Part shown: in pieces, positions 50,486-59,164 of the stretch
Layout of the letters: each line of letters starts with the position of its first letter
Numbering within the stretch: the stretch's first letter is position 1
Origin: an uncultured Dysosmobacter sp.
Lineage (GTDB): Bacteria > Bacillota > Clostridia > Oscillospirales > Oscillospiraceae
Direction of reading: 5' to 3'
DNA: 64,000 nucleotides
Assembly (NCBI RefSeq): GCF_947631635.1
Contig: NZ_CANRMB010000013.1
Span: 1 to 64,000 of the forward strand
The notes under the pieces: model-generated
The model's database searches: none
Seen by the model: only the letters and a program-made list of their open reading frames with translations
What the model was told of the DNA's origin: nothing
Program-made: the position numbers and the translations under genes

Positions 50486-51385
50486 TTATGGTTTCTTCTC
50501 CGGTCCCTCTCCAGTCCCGCTCTCCTCCTGGACCTGCCGCAGGTAGTCCTGCTCCGCGGACTTTTTGCTGGGCACAAAGCTCTGGGCCGGCGTTTTCTTC
50601 GCACCCTTGCTTCTGGCGTAGAAAAAGCCTGTGACGGAAAATACCACCGCGCCGATGAAGTTTACGAACAGGTCCTTCATAGTGTCGAGCAGGCCGATAT
50701 CCAGATAGCCTCCCAGCCCCAGGCTCTTGCCGTTGACGACCACGTCCTGGATGTCCGGCACTGCCACCACCTTGTTGCTGAACGTGGGGTCCAGGGCCAC
50801 GGTGTAGATGGCATGGATGACCGTGTCCTTCTGCATGTCCGTGTGGAAGAACCAGTCCATGCCGAACTCAAAGAACTCCCACAGCACGCCGATGGTCATG
50901 GAAAAGCAAAAGGACACCAGCGCCAGGAAGAAGGGCGACAGGTCGAAGGTCAGCCGTTCGTCGTCGTTCAGCAGCAAGACCATGGAGAAGCCCACCGCCG
51001 CAGCCAGGAAGCCGTTGAGGGTGTGGAGCATGGTGTCCCAGTTGGGCACCACCACATAGAAGGCGTTGACCTCCCCCAGAATCTCCGCTGCGAAAATGAA
51101 GCACAGGATCGTGATCTCCAGAGGCGGCGGCAGCTCGATGCGCAGCTTCACCTGGACCCAGCTGGGCAGATAGAGCAGCAGCAGCGTCAGGATGCAGAAA
51201 AAGGCGCTCTCATAGCTGCCCAGCATGATCTGGCGGACCAGGGACACAATGACCATCGCCCGCAGGATATAGAACACGATAAAGGAGCTTCTGTGTTCCC
51301 GCAGCTCCTTTTCCATGGCCTTGCGAAAGTTCTTTTTCTCCCGCTTTTTCGCCTTTTTCTGCTCTACTTTTTTCATATTTTTCAC
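50486..51385 (-). CDS. Polytopic membrane protein, unknown function
   Basis: 299 aa. A Lys-rich cytoplasmic N-terminus (KVEQKKAKKREKKNFRKAME), six or seven helices (FIVFYILRAMVIVSLVRQI, AFFCILTLLLLYLPSWVQV, TIGVLWEFFEFGMDWFF), and a charged tail. The WEFFEFGMDW motif and the DTMLHTLNGFL segment recall YjdF/DUF2238-type membrane proteins. The function is unknown. It is transcribed on its own. 51390-51900 has no supported gene. Confidence 0.75.
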   Translation of the reverse strand: MKNMKKVEQKKAKKREKKNFRKAMEKELREHRSSFIVFYILRAMVIVSLVRQIMLGSYESAFFCILTLLLLYLPSWVQVKLRIELPPPLEITILCFIFAAEILGEVNAFYVVVPNWDTMLHTLNGFLAAAVGFSMVLLLNDDERLTFDLSPFFLALVSFCFSMTIGVLWEFFEFGMDWFFHTDMQKDTVIHAIYTVALDPTFSNKVVAVPDIQDVVVNGKSLGLGGYLDIGLLDTMKDLFVNFIGAVVFSVTGFFYARSKGAKKTPAQSFVPSKKSAEQDYLRQVQEESGTGEGPEKKP

Positions 51386-51927
51386 AGACCAACTTCCTCT
51401 CTGGCTTTAAACGTCCAAAATTTCTCCGCGCTGTTCCAACAGACAGCATGTCCGCAGGGCCGTGCTGTCTATACATTTCCAGGTCCGCGGCGGTACGCCC
51501 CCCAGTATGGGCAGCGCAGTTGAAAAAGAGCTTGTGCGCCTTTTCAACCGGCGGGCCATTGGCCCGCCGATGCTTTCCTGTGAAGTCAGGCACAGAGGAC
51601 CGCATACGCAGCCTGCAGCGCTGCACAGCAGCATTGCATGGAAAAGAATCCAAAGGATTCTTTTCCACTGTGCCGACTATAAAATCTATGATGAATCAGG
51701 ATACCATAAAATCATTTCGCTGGCAAGTCATGCTGCCCGGCACTCGCGCCGAATCAGCAGGTATGGCGGAAACGCCGGCGGTCTTATAGAGTGCCCTTGC
51801 CGCAAGTGATCTGGTATGATAAGCTGAACGCAATCAACCGGGGTCGATACCGCTCATGCGCATCAGGAAATCAGTTTATGCACACAAAAAGCAGAATCAT
51901 TTATGAATATCGCGCAAACGTATATCG

Positions 51928-52285
51928 ATGGAGCAAAAAAGGCATGCTGCGGAAATGCCGGAAAAAATCGCCTTTTATTTCTCGGGTTCTGACCTTGAGG
52001 AATATCCCTATTATCTGCTTTCTGCTGAACAAATGCGTCAAAAAGAGAATTTTGACTGGCTGACCGATTATATCAACGGGGAATTTGGCGACACAGCTGT
52101 TTATTGGCTTTTCGCCATCATGCAAGGGTGTGAAAGGGCAGGTTGCCAAATACCTGCCTGGCCCTGCCGAGATCGCGGTGATCGCAGATCGTTTTGACGA
52201 TTATCTGCAAAAGCTGATAGAGCACACGAGAGCGGGCGTGATGTACGGCGAATGGAACGACAATGGGCACTTGCCCGGTGATTGA
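51928..52285 (+). pseudogene. Small soluble protein, probably frameshifted
   Basis: The first frame reads MPEKIAFYFSGSDLEEYPYY, DWLTDYINGEFGDTAVYWLF; near 52130 the sense passes to another frame, VKGQVAKYLPGPAEIAVIAD, RFDDYLQKLIEHTRAGVMYG to a stop at 52285. One base indel would join them. The DDYL end resembles SMI1/immunity-type proteins but identity is uncertain. A terminator follows. Confidence 0.4.
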
Positions 52286-52337
52286 CGCCGGGTGACAGCC
52301 GGATTCTCCCAACAAGAAAGGCAGGCCCGTTGATTTG

Positions 52338-52374
52338 AAAGCTCCCGCAGGTAAAGGTGCCTGCGGGAGCTTTT
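52338..52374. terminator. Terminator
   Basis: AAAGCTCCCGCAGG/CCTGCGGGAGCTTT with an 8-nt loop and T4. 52380-52540 holds nothing recognised. Confidence 0.85.
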
Positions 52375-52544
52375 GGTCCATTTCAGCGCGGCGGCAGATG
52401 CCCTTTACACCTTTTTTCTGCTCTGGAATTTCTCAATACGCAAACCATGATATAGTCCATTAACTTGAAAAGTGGATTTATCACGTTTCAAGTTATTTGA
52501 TGATAACAACGCACATCCACGTCGTATCCATATCTGGTTCCTCC

Positions 52545-53300
52545 TTACTTCTCCCGCTTGGATGAGCGGATGCACTCCAAAATGTAACTCACCTGCATAA
52601 TTCCCCACAGCAGCAGGACTACGAAGACCGGCAGGACGCCGATGCCGAATGTGAAGTCCAGGATCAGCAGCGCCACCCAGAGCACTATGCAGGCCGTTCC
52701 TGTAACGCGGTAGGCCCGGTAGGATGCCTGGCCGATCTGCGCTTTCTCCGCCTCGTCGCAGCTCTCAAACCACTTCTTCTGGAATTTCGTGTCATAGACG
52801 CTGCCCTTCTTTTCCGGATTGATGCGGCGGGTCAGGTCCACGGTCTTTTGCTGGATGACCATGATCACGACAAGGGCCAGGATAACCGCCGCGGCGATGG
52901 CCAGCGCGCCGCCCGGCGCAGTGCTGTATGGAGAGGCCGACAGCAAAAAGAAATTCAGGACCACGGCGACCGCTCCCAGAAGCAGCACCTGGTCCAGGCA
53001 GGTCTCCGCCCGGTCGATGTGCGCCTCGTCCTCGCCGTCCCAGGTGTTGAACAGGCTTCTGGCTTTCCGATAGCGGAAGACAGCGGCGGCCAGCAGGACC
53101 ACAGACACCGCCGGGATCAGCCAGGGGATCACCGCGGACAGCAGATAGTCCACTGTCTCCGTCACGAACTCCGACACGCTGGAGCTGCCCATCCACCCGG
53201 CGCAGAAGCCCAGCACGCCGCCGAACACGGCAGCGCCTGCCAGGATCAGCAGAAATCTGGGCAGGGCCCGCCGGTTTTCCTTCTTCACATTGTCATTCAT
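52545..53300 (-). CDS. DUF3169 family membrane protein
   Basis: 251 aa, six helices in three pairs (FLLILAGAAVFGGVLGFCAG, VVLNFFLLSA, IAAAVILALVVIMVIQQ, VLPVFVVLLLWGIMQVSYIL), with the central KKWFESCDEAEKAQIGQASY typical of DUF3169. Always found after a small HTH regulator, as here, where it overlaps that gene's end by 8 bp. Start ATG 53300 after GGAGGACGG. Role unknown, possibly a membrane stress partner. Confidence 0.85.
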   Translation of the reverse strand: MNDNVKKENRRALPRFLLILAGAAVFGGVLGFCAGWMGSSSVSEFVTETVDYLLSAVIPWLIPAVSVVLLAAAVFRYRKARSLFNTWDGEDEAHIDRAETCLDQVLLLGAVAVVLNFFLLSASPYSTAPGGALAIAAAVILALVVIMVIQQKTVDLTRRINPEKKGSVYDTKFQKKWFESCDEAEKAQIGQASYRAYRVTGTACIVLWVALLILDFTFGIGVLPVFVVLLLWGIMQVSYILECIRSSKREK

Positions 53301-53508
53301 GGTCTCCGTCCTCCTCATAGGAAAAAATGTCCTCCACCGTTACATGGCAGATCCTGGCGATCTTCAGGGCCAGCGTCACCGATGGCGAGTAGTCTCCCCG
53401 CTCGATCTGGCTGATGGTCTGGCGGGATACCCCCGCCAGGGCCCCCATCTCCTGCTGGTTGACGCCCAGTCTCGCCCGGTACTCTTTCAGCCGGTTATAC
53501 AGCGGCAT
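53293..53508 (-). CDS. HTH-type regulator (DUF3169 operon)
   Basis: 71 aa Xre-type: LKEYRARLGVNQQEMGALAG then SRQTISQIERGDYSPSVTLA, ending FSYEEDGDHE. This short YozG/Cro-like regulator almost always precedes DUF3169. ATG 53508 follows GAGGAGG. The 19-bp inverted repeats in its promoter are the likely autoregulatory operator. Confidence 0.9.
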   Translation of the reverse strand: MPLYNRLKEYRARLGVNQQEMGALAGVSRQTISQIERGDYSPSVTLALKIARICHVTVEDIFSYEEDGDHE

Positions 53509-53544
53509 AGCTTTCCTCCTCTCTTGACGATTTTCTTTGTCAAA

Positions 53545-53597
53545 TTGACAACTATTCTTGTCAAACATAAGATAGCACTGACAAGAATAGTTGTCAA
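53545..53597 (-). promoter_or_regulatory. Promoter and 19-bp inverted operator of the HTH-DUF3169 operon
   Basis: TTGACAACTATTCTTGTCA (53545-53563) and its perfect complement (53579-53597), 15 bp apart. On the minus strand the upstream copy supplies the -35 TTGACA, 17 bp from TATCTT. Each arm is itself a TTGACAA/TTGTCAA-type dyad, so two repressor dimers could cover -35 and start site. Confidence 0.75.
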
Positions 53598-53607
53598 CAG
53601 AAACATG

Positions 53608-53641
53608 AAAAAACCTCCGGGAACTTTTCCGGAGGTTTTTC
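53608..53641. terminator. Terminator of the AI-2E operon
   Basis: AAAAACCTCCGG/CCGGAGGTTTTT stem, 8-nt loop; A/T flanks on both sides. Confidence 0.9.
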
Positions 53642-53647
53642 GCTGCT

Positions 53648-54820
53648 TTATGGAAAAGGCGGCGGATCATCCCGCCACTTTCCGGCGGGCACCTGTTTCT
53701 CCGCCAGCCGTCCCTTTACAAAATCCCGGAACAGGGCGTACAGCACGGAGCACAGGGGGATGAAGAGCAGCATCCCCGCCACGCCCATCAAACTGCCGCC
53801 CAGGGTAACGGCGGCCAACACCCAGATGGAGGGCAGGCCCACGGAGGAGCCCACCACATGGGGATAGATCAGATTGCCCTCTACCTGTTGAAGCACCAGG
53901 AACAGCACGATGAAGGCCAGCGCCTTCCAGGGGTCTGTCACGGCGATCAAAAGCGCGCCCACGCCGCAGCCGATAAAGGCGCCCACGATGGGGATCAGCG
54001 CCGACAGGGCAATGAGAACGCCCACCAGCAGGGCATAGGGCATCCGGCAGATGGTCATGGCGACGACGAACAGCGTCCCCAGGATCACCGCCTCCAGGCA
54101 CTGGCCGGAGAGGAAGCTGGAAAAGGTCCGGTTTGCCAGGCGCAGGATCTCCAGGGTCCGGTCCGCGCCCCGCTGGGGCAGCAGCGCGTACAGGACCTGC
54201 CGCCCCTGCCGGGACAGCTTCTCCTTCTGCATCAGGATGTAGAAGGAGAAGATCAGGCCGATCACAAAGGTGCTGACGCCGCTGACCACGCCGCCGATGA
54301 GCCCGCCGCCGGAGGAAATCAGGCTGCCGCCCCAGCTCTGGGCCAGGGAGATGGCCTTCTGGGAGAGGTCCTTCCAGTCCTTCATATCCATCTCCGTCAG
54401 GTATTCCTCCAGCAGGGGCAGATATTCCTCCAGCTTCTGGAGCTGGTTTTGGAGCCGCTCAAAGGCGGCGGGGATCTGACCGGCGATAGACCGGACGGCA
54501 TCCCCTATACCGGGGCCGATGACACAGGAGGCCAGCGTCAGCACGCCCACCACCGCGATGAGCGTCAGCACCAGAGCCAGGGGCCGCCGGAGCTTATCGG
54601 CCCGCCTGCTTTTTTGCAGCAGATGCCGTTCGATGGCCCGCATGGGCACGTTCAGGACAAAGGCGATAGCCCCGCCCAGCAAAAAGGGAGCCAAAATGCC
54701 CAGCAGCCATGCGACAGCTCCGGCCACGGTATCCAGATGCTGAATGGCGCAGTAAAACGCCGCGCCGCCGCAGACCACCAGCAAAAGGCTCTTTACCGTC
54801 TGTTTGTTCCACTCCATCAT
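53648..54820 (-). CDS. AI-2E family transporter (PF01594)
   Basis: 390 aa. About eight helices: two at the N-terminus (LLLVVCGGAAFYCAIQHLDT), a soluble insert with LQNQLQKLEEYLPLLEEYLT, then GVVSGVSTFVIGLIFSFYIL and the family signature ALSALIPIVGAFIG and PSIWVLAAVTLGGSLMG. Members include TqsA-like autoinducer exporters and Na+/H+ antiporters, so the substrate is open. Four bases separate it from the upstream carbonic-anhydrase-like gene. Confidence 0.9.
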   Translation of the reverse strand: MMEWNKQTVKSLLLVVCGGAAFYCAIQHLDTVAGAVAWLLGILAPFLLGGAIAFVLNVPMRAIERHLLQKSRRADKLRRPLALVLTLIAVVGVLTLASCVIGPGIGDAVRSIAGQIPAAFERLQNQLQKLEEYLPLLEEYLTEMDMKDWKDLSQKAISLAQSWGGSLISSGGGLIGGVVSGVSTFVIGLIFSFYILMQKEKLSRQGRQVLYALLPQRGADRTLEILRLANRTFSSFLSGQCLEAVILGTLFVVAMTICRMPYALLVGVLIALSALIPIVGAFIGCGVGALLIAVTDPWKALAFIVLFLVLQQVEGNLIYPHVVGSSVGLPSIWVLAAVTLGGSLMGVAGMLLFIPLCSVLYALFRDFVKGRLAEKQVPAGKWRDDPPPFP

Positions 54821-54824
54821 GGCG

Positions 54825-55307
54825 TCAGCCCCTGCGGTAATGCTCCGCCGCGTGGAGATAGCCCTTGGCGGACCGGCGGTTGCCCTCGATCTCCGCCTCG
54901 GTCAGGGGACGGACCACCTTGGCGGGGCTTCCCAGGATCATGGAGCCGGCAGGGGCGTCCATCTTGCCGGTGACCAGCGCCCCGGCGCCCACGATGCAGT
55001 CGTCCCCAATCTTCGCGCCGTTCAGGACCACCGCGCCCATGCCGATGAGCACATTGTCTCCCACGGTGCAGCCGTGGACAATGGCGTTGTGGCCGATGGT
55101 GCAGCCCGCGCCCACCACTGTTTCCTCATGGAGAACGGCGCCGTCCTGGATATTGGTGTCCTCGCCCACTACGATAGCGCCCTCGTCGCCCCGGAGGACG
55201 GCGTTGTACCACACATTGACGCCCCTGCCCAGGGTCACATCCCCGGCGACACGGGCACCGTCGCAGATCAAAACATCCTCGTCGGAAACTCTCAACTGAT
55301 ATGCCAT
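54825..55307 (-). CDS. Gamma-carbonic anhydrase-like hexapeptide protein
   Basis: 160 aa left-handed beta-helix. Zinc-ligand histidines are in AVLHEETVVGAGC, TIGHNAIVHGCTVGDN; RGDEGAIVVGEDTNIQD is characteristic. Such proteins are annotated as carbonic anhydrase/acetyltransferase-like (YrdA/PaaY). Activity unproven. It begins the operon with the AI-2E-type permease; its start follows AGAGGTAATCG. Confidence 0.9.
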   Translation of the reverse strand: MAYQLRVSDEDVLICDGARVAGDVTLGRGVNVWYNAVLRGDEGAIVVGEDTNIQDGAVLHEETVVGAGCTIGHNAIVHGCTVGDNVLIGMGAVVLNGAKIGDDCIVGAGALVTGKMDAPAGSMILGSPAKVVRPLTEAEIEGNRRSAKGYLHAAEHYRRG

Positions 55308-55352
55308 ATCGATTACCTCTTTCTGATGTATGGCGGGAGCATCTCCCGCCGC

Positions 55353-56585
55353 TTAGATATCCGGTGCGAAATTGCCGTTTATGAATACCGGGACCTCCCG
55401 GCCGTCGTGGGTGGTGCCCACGATGGACAGGTCAGGCGTTCCCACCATGAAATCCACATGGGTGATGGAGTCGTTCAGGCCCCGGGCTTTCAGCTCGTCC
55501 TTGCTCATCTGCTGGCCGCCCTTCAGGCAGGGATATGCCTCGCCGAAGGCGATGTGGCAGGCGGCGTTCTCATCGAACAGGGTGTTGTAGAACAGGATCT
55601 TCTGGTTGGAGATGGGACTGTCATAGGGCACCAGGGCCACCTCGCCGAAGAAGCTGGCGCCCTCGTCCACGGAGATGGCGGCCTTCAGGGCCTCCTCGCC
55701 CTGCTCCGCGTGGGCCTCCACGATCCTGCCGTCCTTCACCACGAAGTGGAATTTGTCGATGATGGTGCCGTCGTTCACCAGGGGCATGGCGGAGTACACC
55801 ACGCCGTTGACGTCGGTTTTCAGGGGAGAGGTGAAGATCTCCTCCGTGGGGATGTTGGCGATATACGCCTGACCGGAGAGGGTCACATCGTTGCCCGCCT
55901 CCCAGATATGGCCCTCCGGCAGCTCCACCGTCAGGTCGGTGCCCAGGGAGTTGGTGTAGTGCAGGGATTTGAAGTTCAGAGCGTTCAGCTTTTCCATCCG
56001 CTCATGGAGGGTGGCCAGGTGCGCCTGCCACTTCTCCACCGCCTTTCCGTCGCCGCTGATGCGGACGGCGGCAAAGATGGCGTTCCACAGCTTCTCCATG
56101 GCCACGTCCTCCGGCACGCCGGGGAACACAGTCCCGGCCCAGCTGGGGATGGGGATGGAGGCGATGCACCAGGGGAATCCGCTGCACATCTGCAAACGGT
56201 CAAAGTCCTTCAGCGCCTTTCCGCTGGCCTGCTGGGCGCGGATGATGCGCCCCGTGTCCACGCCCTTGAAATTCTCCGGGTCCGAGGCGGAGATCGCCAG
56301 ATAGGCCGCGCCCTCCAAGGCGTGGTCATTGAAGAAGTGCCGGCGCCAGAGGGGCACCTCGTCGAAGATCTCCTCCTCCGCGTGGAGGTATTTCATCCGG
56401 GCCATGGCGTCGTCGTGCCAGTTCATGACCACCTCTTTGCACCCGACGGCGTAGGCCTCCTCCGCGCACATCCGGGCAAAATAGGCGCACTCCACAGGGG
56501 AGGAGATCACCAGCCGCTGGCCCTTCTGCACGTTCAGACCCACCCGCACCAGCAGGCTGGCATATTCCTTCAGTTTTTCTTCCAT
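55353..56585 (-). CDS. M29 family aminopeptidase (AmpS/thermophilic type)
   Basis: 410 aa. N-terminal LLVRVGLNVQKGQRLVISSP, central SLGTDLTVELPEGHIWEAGN and IPTEEIFTSPLKTDVNGVVY, and the C-terminal metal-binding NDSITHVDFMVGTPDLSIVG. M29 enzymes release N-terminal residues using two metal ions. The frame is open far upstream, but ATG 56585 gives the normal N-terminus. AGAAAGGA lies upstream. Complete. Confidence 0.9.
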   Translation of the reverse strand: MEEKLKEYASLLVRVGLNVQKGQRLVISSPVECAYFARMCAEEAYAVGCKEVVMNWHDDAMARMKYLHAEEEIFDEVPLWRRHFFNDHALEGAAYLAISASDPENFKGVDTGRIIRAQQASGKALKDFDRLQMCSGFPWCIASIPIPSWAGTVFPGVPEDVAMEKLWNAIFAAVRISGDGKAVEKWQAHLATLHERMEKLNALNFKSLHYTNSLGTDLTVELPEGHIWEAGNDVTLSGQAYIANIPTEEIFTSPLKTDVNGVVYSAMPLVNDGTIIDKFHFVVKDGRIVEAHAEQGEEALKAAISVDEGASFFGEVALVPYDSPISNQKILFYNTLFDENAACHIAFGEAYPCLKGGQQMSKDELKARGLNDSITHVDFMVGTPDLSIVGTTHDGREVPVFINGNFAPDI

Positions 56586-56728
56586 CAAGATCGGTCCATC
56601 CTTTCTGAACAGGTTCCTGCTTAATATGTGTATTTTAGAGCATTTTACCAGCAATGTAAAGAAAAGGGTGTCGGGATTCAAAAAACGTTTACGATTTCGC
56701 GGAAAAGAGCCGGACGGCGTCCGGCTCC

Positions 56729-57589
56729 TCAGCGCTGTTTTTCTCTCTCCTTGCGCAGACTGATCAGCATCCCGTTCAGCTCCGCGCCCATGATCAGGGT
56801 CATGGAGGTCATATTCAGCCAGATCAGCAGCACGATCACCGTTCCGATGGAACCGTACAGCAGAGAGTAATGGGCGATGTTCTCCACATACCATGCGTAC
56901 AGCCAGCTCAAGCCCATCCACGCCGCCAGGGCCGCCAGAGTCCCGGGCCAGATATTCCGCCAGGGCTGGCGGCTGTCCTGGGCCAGGGCGTACAGAAAGA
57001 ACAGGGCGAAATACCCCACCACCGCCACCACGGGGAACCGCAGTCTGGCCCACAGCTCCGCGATGAAAACCGGCAGGTGGAAATGGGCGACGGCATACGC
57101 CAGGATCCGGTCGCTGACGGTCATCAGCGTCAGGGTCATCGCGATGGCGACGATCAGCAGCACCGTGTACAGCAGGGTCTTCAGCACGTGGGTCACCGCC
57201 CCCGGAGGCGGTCCCAGGTGGTAGGCCGTCCGCACGGACCGCATCAGGGAATTGGTGGCCCGCATGGGGAAATAGATGGAAAACAGCAGGCCGAACACCA
57301 GCAGCTGGGGACTGGGAGCGGCTCCCACATAGGTCAGGTACATCTCCACAAAATCCACGATCTCCCCCGGGAGAAATTCCTCCAGTGCCGTCAGGATCGC
57401 CGCCACATCCAATTGCAGCAGGCCCAGCAGGGCGCTGATAAAGATCAGAAACGGAAAGAGCATGAACAGCAGATAAAACGCCAGGGCGGCGCTCTGGTTC
57501 CCCACATTATGGCGCAGATACCGCTGGACCAGCAGATACGGTCCCCGCCAAAAGCGGCTGCGCGGCATAGCCGGTATTTTCACAGTCAC
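56729..57589 (-). CDS. YihY/virulence factor BrkB family membrane protein
   Basis: 286 aa, six helices. The family signatures are NQSAALAFYLLFMLFPFLIF, SIYFPMRATNSLMRSVRTAY, and SIGTVIVLLIWLNMTSMTLI with GAELN. Function in bacteria is not established; once misannotated as ribonuclease BN. Complete, monocistronic; 60 bp from the ArsC-like gene. Confidence 0.95.
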   Translation of the reverse strand: MTVKIPAMPRSRFWRGPYLLVQRYLRHNVGNQSAALAFYLLFMLFPFLIFISALLGLLQLDVAAILTALEEFLPGEIVDFVEMYLTYVGAAPSPQLLVFGLLFSIYFPMRATNSLMRSVRTAYHLGPPPGAVTHVLKTLLYTVLLIVAIAMTLTLMTVSDRILAYAVAHFHLPVFIAELWARLRFPVVAVVGYFALFFLYALAQDSRQPWRNIWPGTLAALAAWMGLSWLYAWYVENIAHYSLLYGSIGTVIVLLIWLNMTSMTLIMGAELNGMLISLRKEREKQR

Positions 57590-57646
57590 TCCCCCCTTCT
57601 CTTACAGTATATGCAAAATTCGGAAAAACCGGCGGGGACGGCCCTG

Positions 57647-57982
57647 TCACTCCCACTTAACCCAGACCTCCGGGCAGTATCCCACCGTGGCCTCTCTGCC
57701 GTTTCGGACGATAGGCGCCATAAATAGCTCTGGATGCTCCAGGAGCTTCTCCTCCTGGGCGTCCGGGGTGATGTAGGCCATGTAGAGGTCCTCATAGGCC
57801 CGGCATTTGGTGTTTACCAGGGCTTCAAATCCAACTTTTTGCTTGACGGACTGGTACTCCCGGGGGGATAATCCCTTTGAGGGCAGGTCGATGTACTGGT
57901 ATTTGATGCGGCGCTCCTTGAACCACCGCTCCGCCTTTTTGGTGTCAAAGGATTTCGAGGTGCCGAAGATCTGGATATTCAT
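57647..57982 (-). CDS. ArsC/Spx-family thioredoxin-fold protein with Cys-to-Ser change
   Basis: 111 aa. Starts MNIQIFGTSKSFDTKKAERW; relatives read GTKKCFDTKKAER, so the catalytic Cys is Ser here. The rest of the fold is kept (KYQYIDLPSKGLSPREYQSV, APIVRNGREATVGYCPEVW). Arsenate reduction by the usual route is unlikely; a non-catalytic or RNA polymerase-binding role is possible. ATG 57982 has AAAAGGAGA upstream and is preferred to the long upstream frame. Confidence 0.85.
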   Translation of the reverse strand: MNIQIFGTSKSFDTKKAERWFKERRIKYQYIDLPSKGLSPREYQSVKQKVGFEALVNTKCRAYEDLYMAYITPDAQEEKLLEHPELFMAPIVRNGREATVGYCPEVWVKWE

Positions 57983-58210
57983 GGAAATTCTCCTTTTGTG
58001 AAGTGAGGTTGGATTGCATGAAACGTGTTCTGCGGTGCGCGCTGCCGCTGCCCTGCGCCAATGCCGCGCTTTCCCTTGACGGAGCCTGCGTGCCCGGACA
58101 TCTCCAGCGGGCGCTCCGGTTCCGGGGATGGTTCCTGGGTGATCTGCTGCTCTGGGGCACAGAGCTGGCATTCTCGTATATCTACTTATACATGGTAAGG
58201 AGGGGTCTTG

Positions 58211-58927
58211 ATGACGGAAACAGTCAAAAAGCTAAAAGAATGGGTGGACGGCTCCGACAACATCGTCTTTTTCGGCGGGGCCGGGGTCTCCACGGAATCC
58301 GGCATCCCGGATTTCCGCAGCACCGGCGGCCTGTACCACCAGGAATGGAAATATTCGCCTGAGGTCATTTTAAGCCATACCTTTTACGAAAGCAACCCCG
58401 AAGAGTTTTTCCGCTTCTACCGGGCCAAAATGCTGGCCCCGGACGCCAGGCCCAACGCCGCCCACAGAAAGCTGGCGGAGTGGGAGGCCCAGGGCAAGCT
58501 GAAGGCCATCGTCACCCAGAACATCGACGGGCTCCACCAGGCCGCCGGCAGCAGGCGGGTCCTGGAGCTCCACGGCAGCGTCCACCGGAACTACTGTGAG
58601 CGGTGCGGCAAATTTCACGGTCTGGACTTCATCCTCCGCAGCGAGGGCGTCCCCCGCTGTGAATGCGGCGGCATCGTGAAGCCGGATGTGGTGCTGTATG
58701 AGGAGGGACTGGACCAGAAAACGCTGGACAACGCCCTCCAGGCCATCGTCAACGCCGACCTCCTCATGATCGGCGGCACCTCCCTGAACGTCTATCCCGC
58801 CGCGGGACTGATCAACTACTACCAGGGGCACAAGCTGGTCCTGCTCAACAAGTCTCCCGTCGCCCGGGACCTGTCCGCCGGCCTGGTCATCACCGATCCC
58901 ATCGGCGAAGTCCTGTCACAACTGTAA
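58211..58927 (+). CDS. cobB: Sir2-type NAD-dependent protein deacylase
   Basis: 238 aa. NAD site GAGVSTESGIPDFRS near residue 25, TQNIDGLH near 102, catalytic His in LELHGSVHRNYC, zinc cysteines CERC and CECG. Class U/III bacterial sirtuin, which removes acetyl groups from lysines. ATG 58211 lies after AGGAGGGG. Transcribed away from the ArsC-like gene; promoter about 58170-58195. Confidence 0.9.
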   Translation: MTETVKKLKEWVDGSDNIVFFGGAGVSTESGIPDFRSTGGLYHQEWKYSPEVILSHTFYESNPEEFFRFYRAKMLAPDARPNAAHRKLAEWEAQGKLKAIVTQNIDGLHQAAGSRRVLELHGSVHRNYCERCGKFHGLDFILRSEGVPRCECGGIVKPDVVLYEEGLDQKTLDNALQAIVNADLLMIGGTSLNVYPAAGLINYYQGHKLVLLNKSPVARDLSAGLVITDPIGEVLSQL

Positions 58928-59164
58928 CCGCCTGTCTTTGTATAAAACGACAAATGTCCGTCCAAAAACGACGCCATTCCCCGCCGGGTGGCGTCGTTTT
59001 TACCAAATCAGTTTTTCCAAAATGCAAGATATCCGTTTATTTGATGCATTTTTTGTGGGAATATCCTGAATATTCGTTGTTTTACCCATTGAAAATGAAA
59101 GTCATCAGTGTTAATATTGCAATAAAATCACCGGCGCAGGCCGTTCCCGAAAGGAGTCCCCGCT

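Noticed and set aside
54804..56624. 606-codon plus-strand frame
   Set aside because: Antisense to the carbonic-anhydrase-like and M29 peptidase genes, whose motifs are clear; composition (His/Gly/Val-rich) is typical of a shadow frame.
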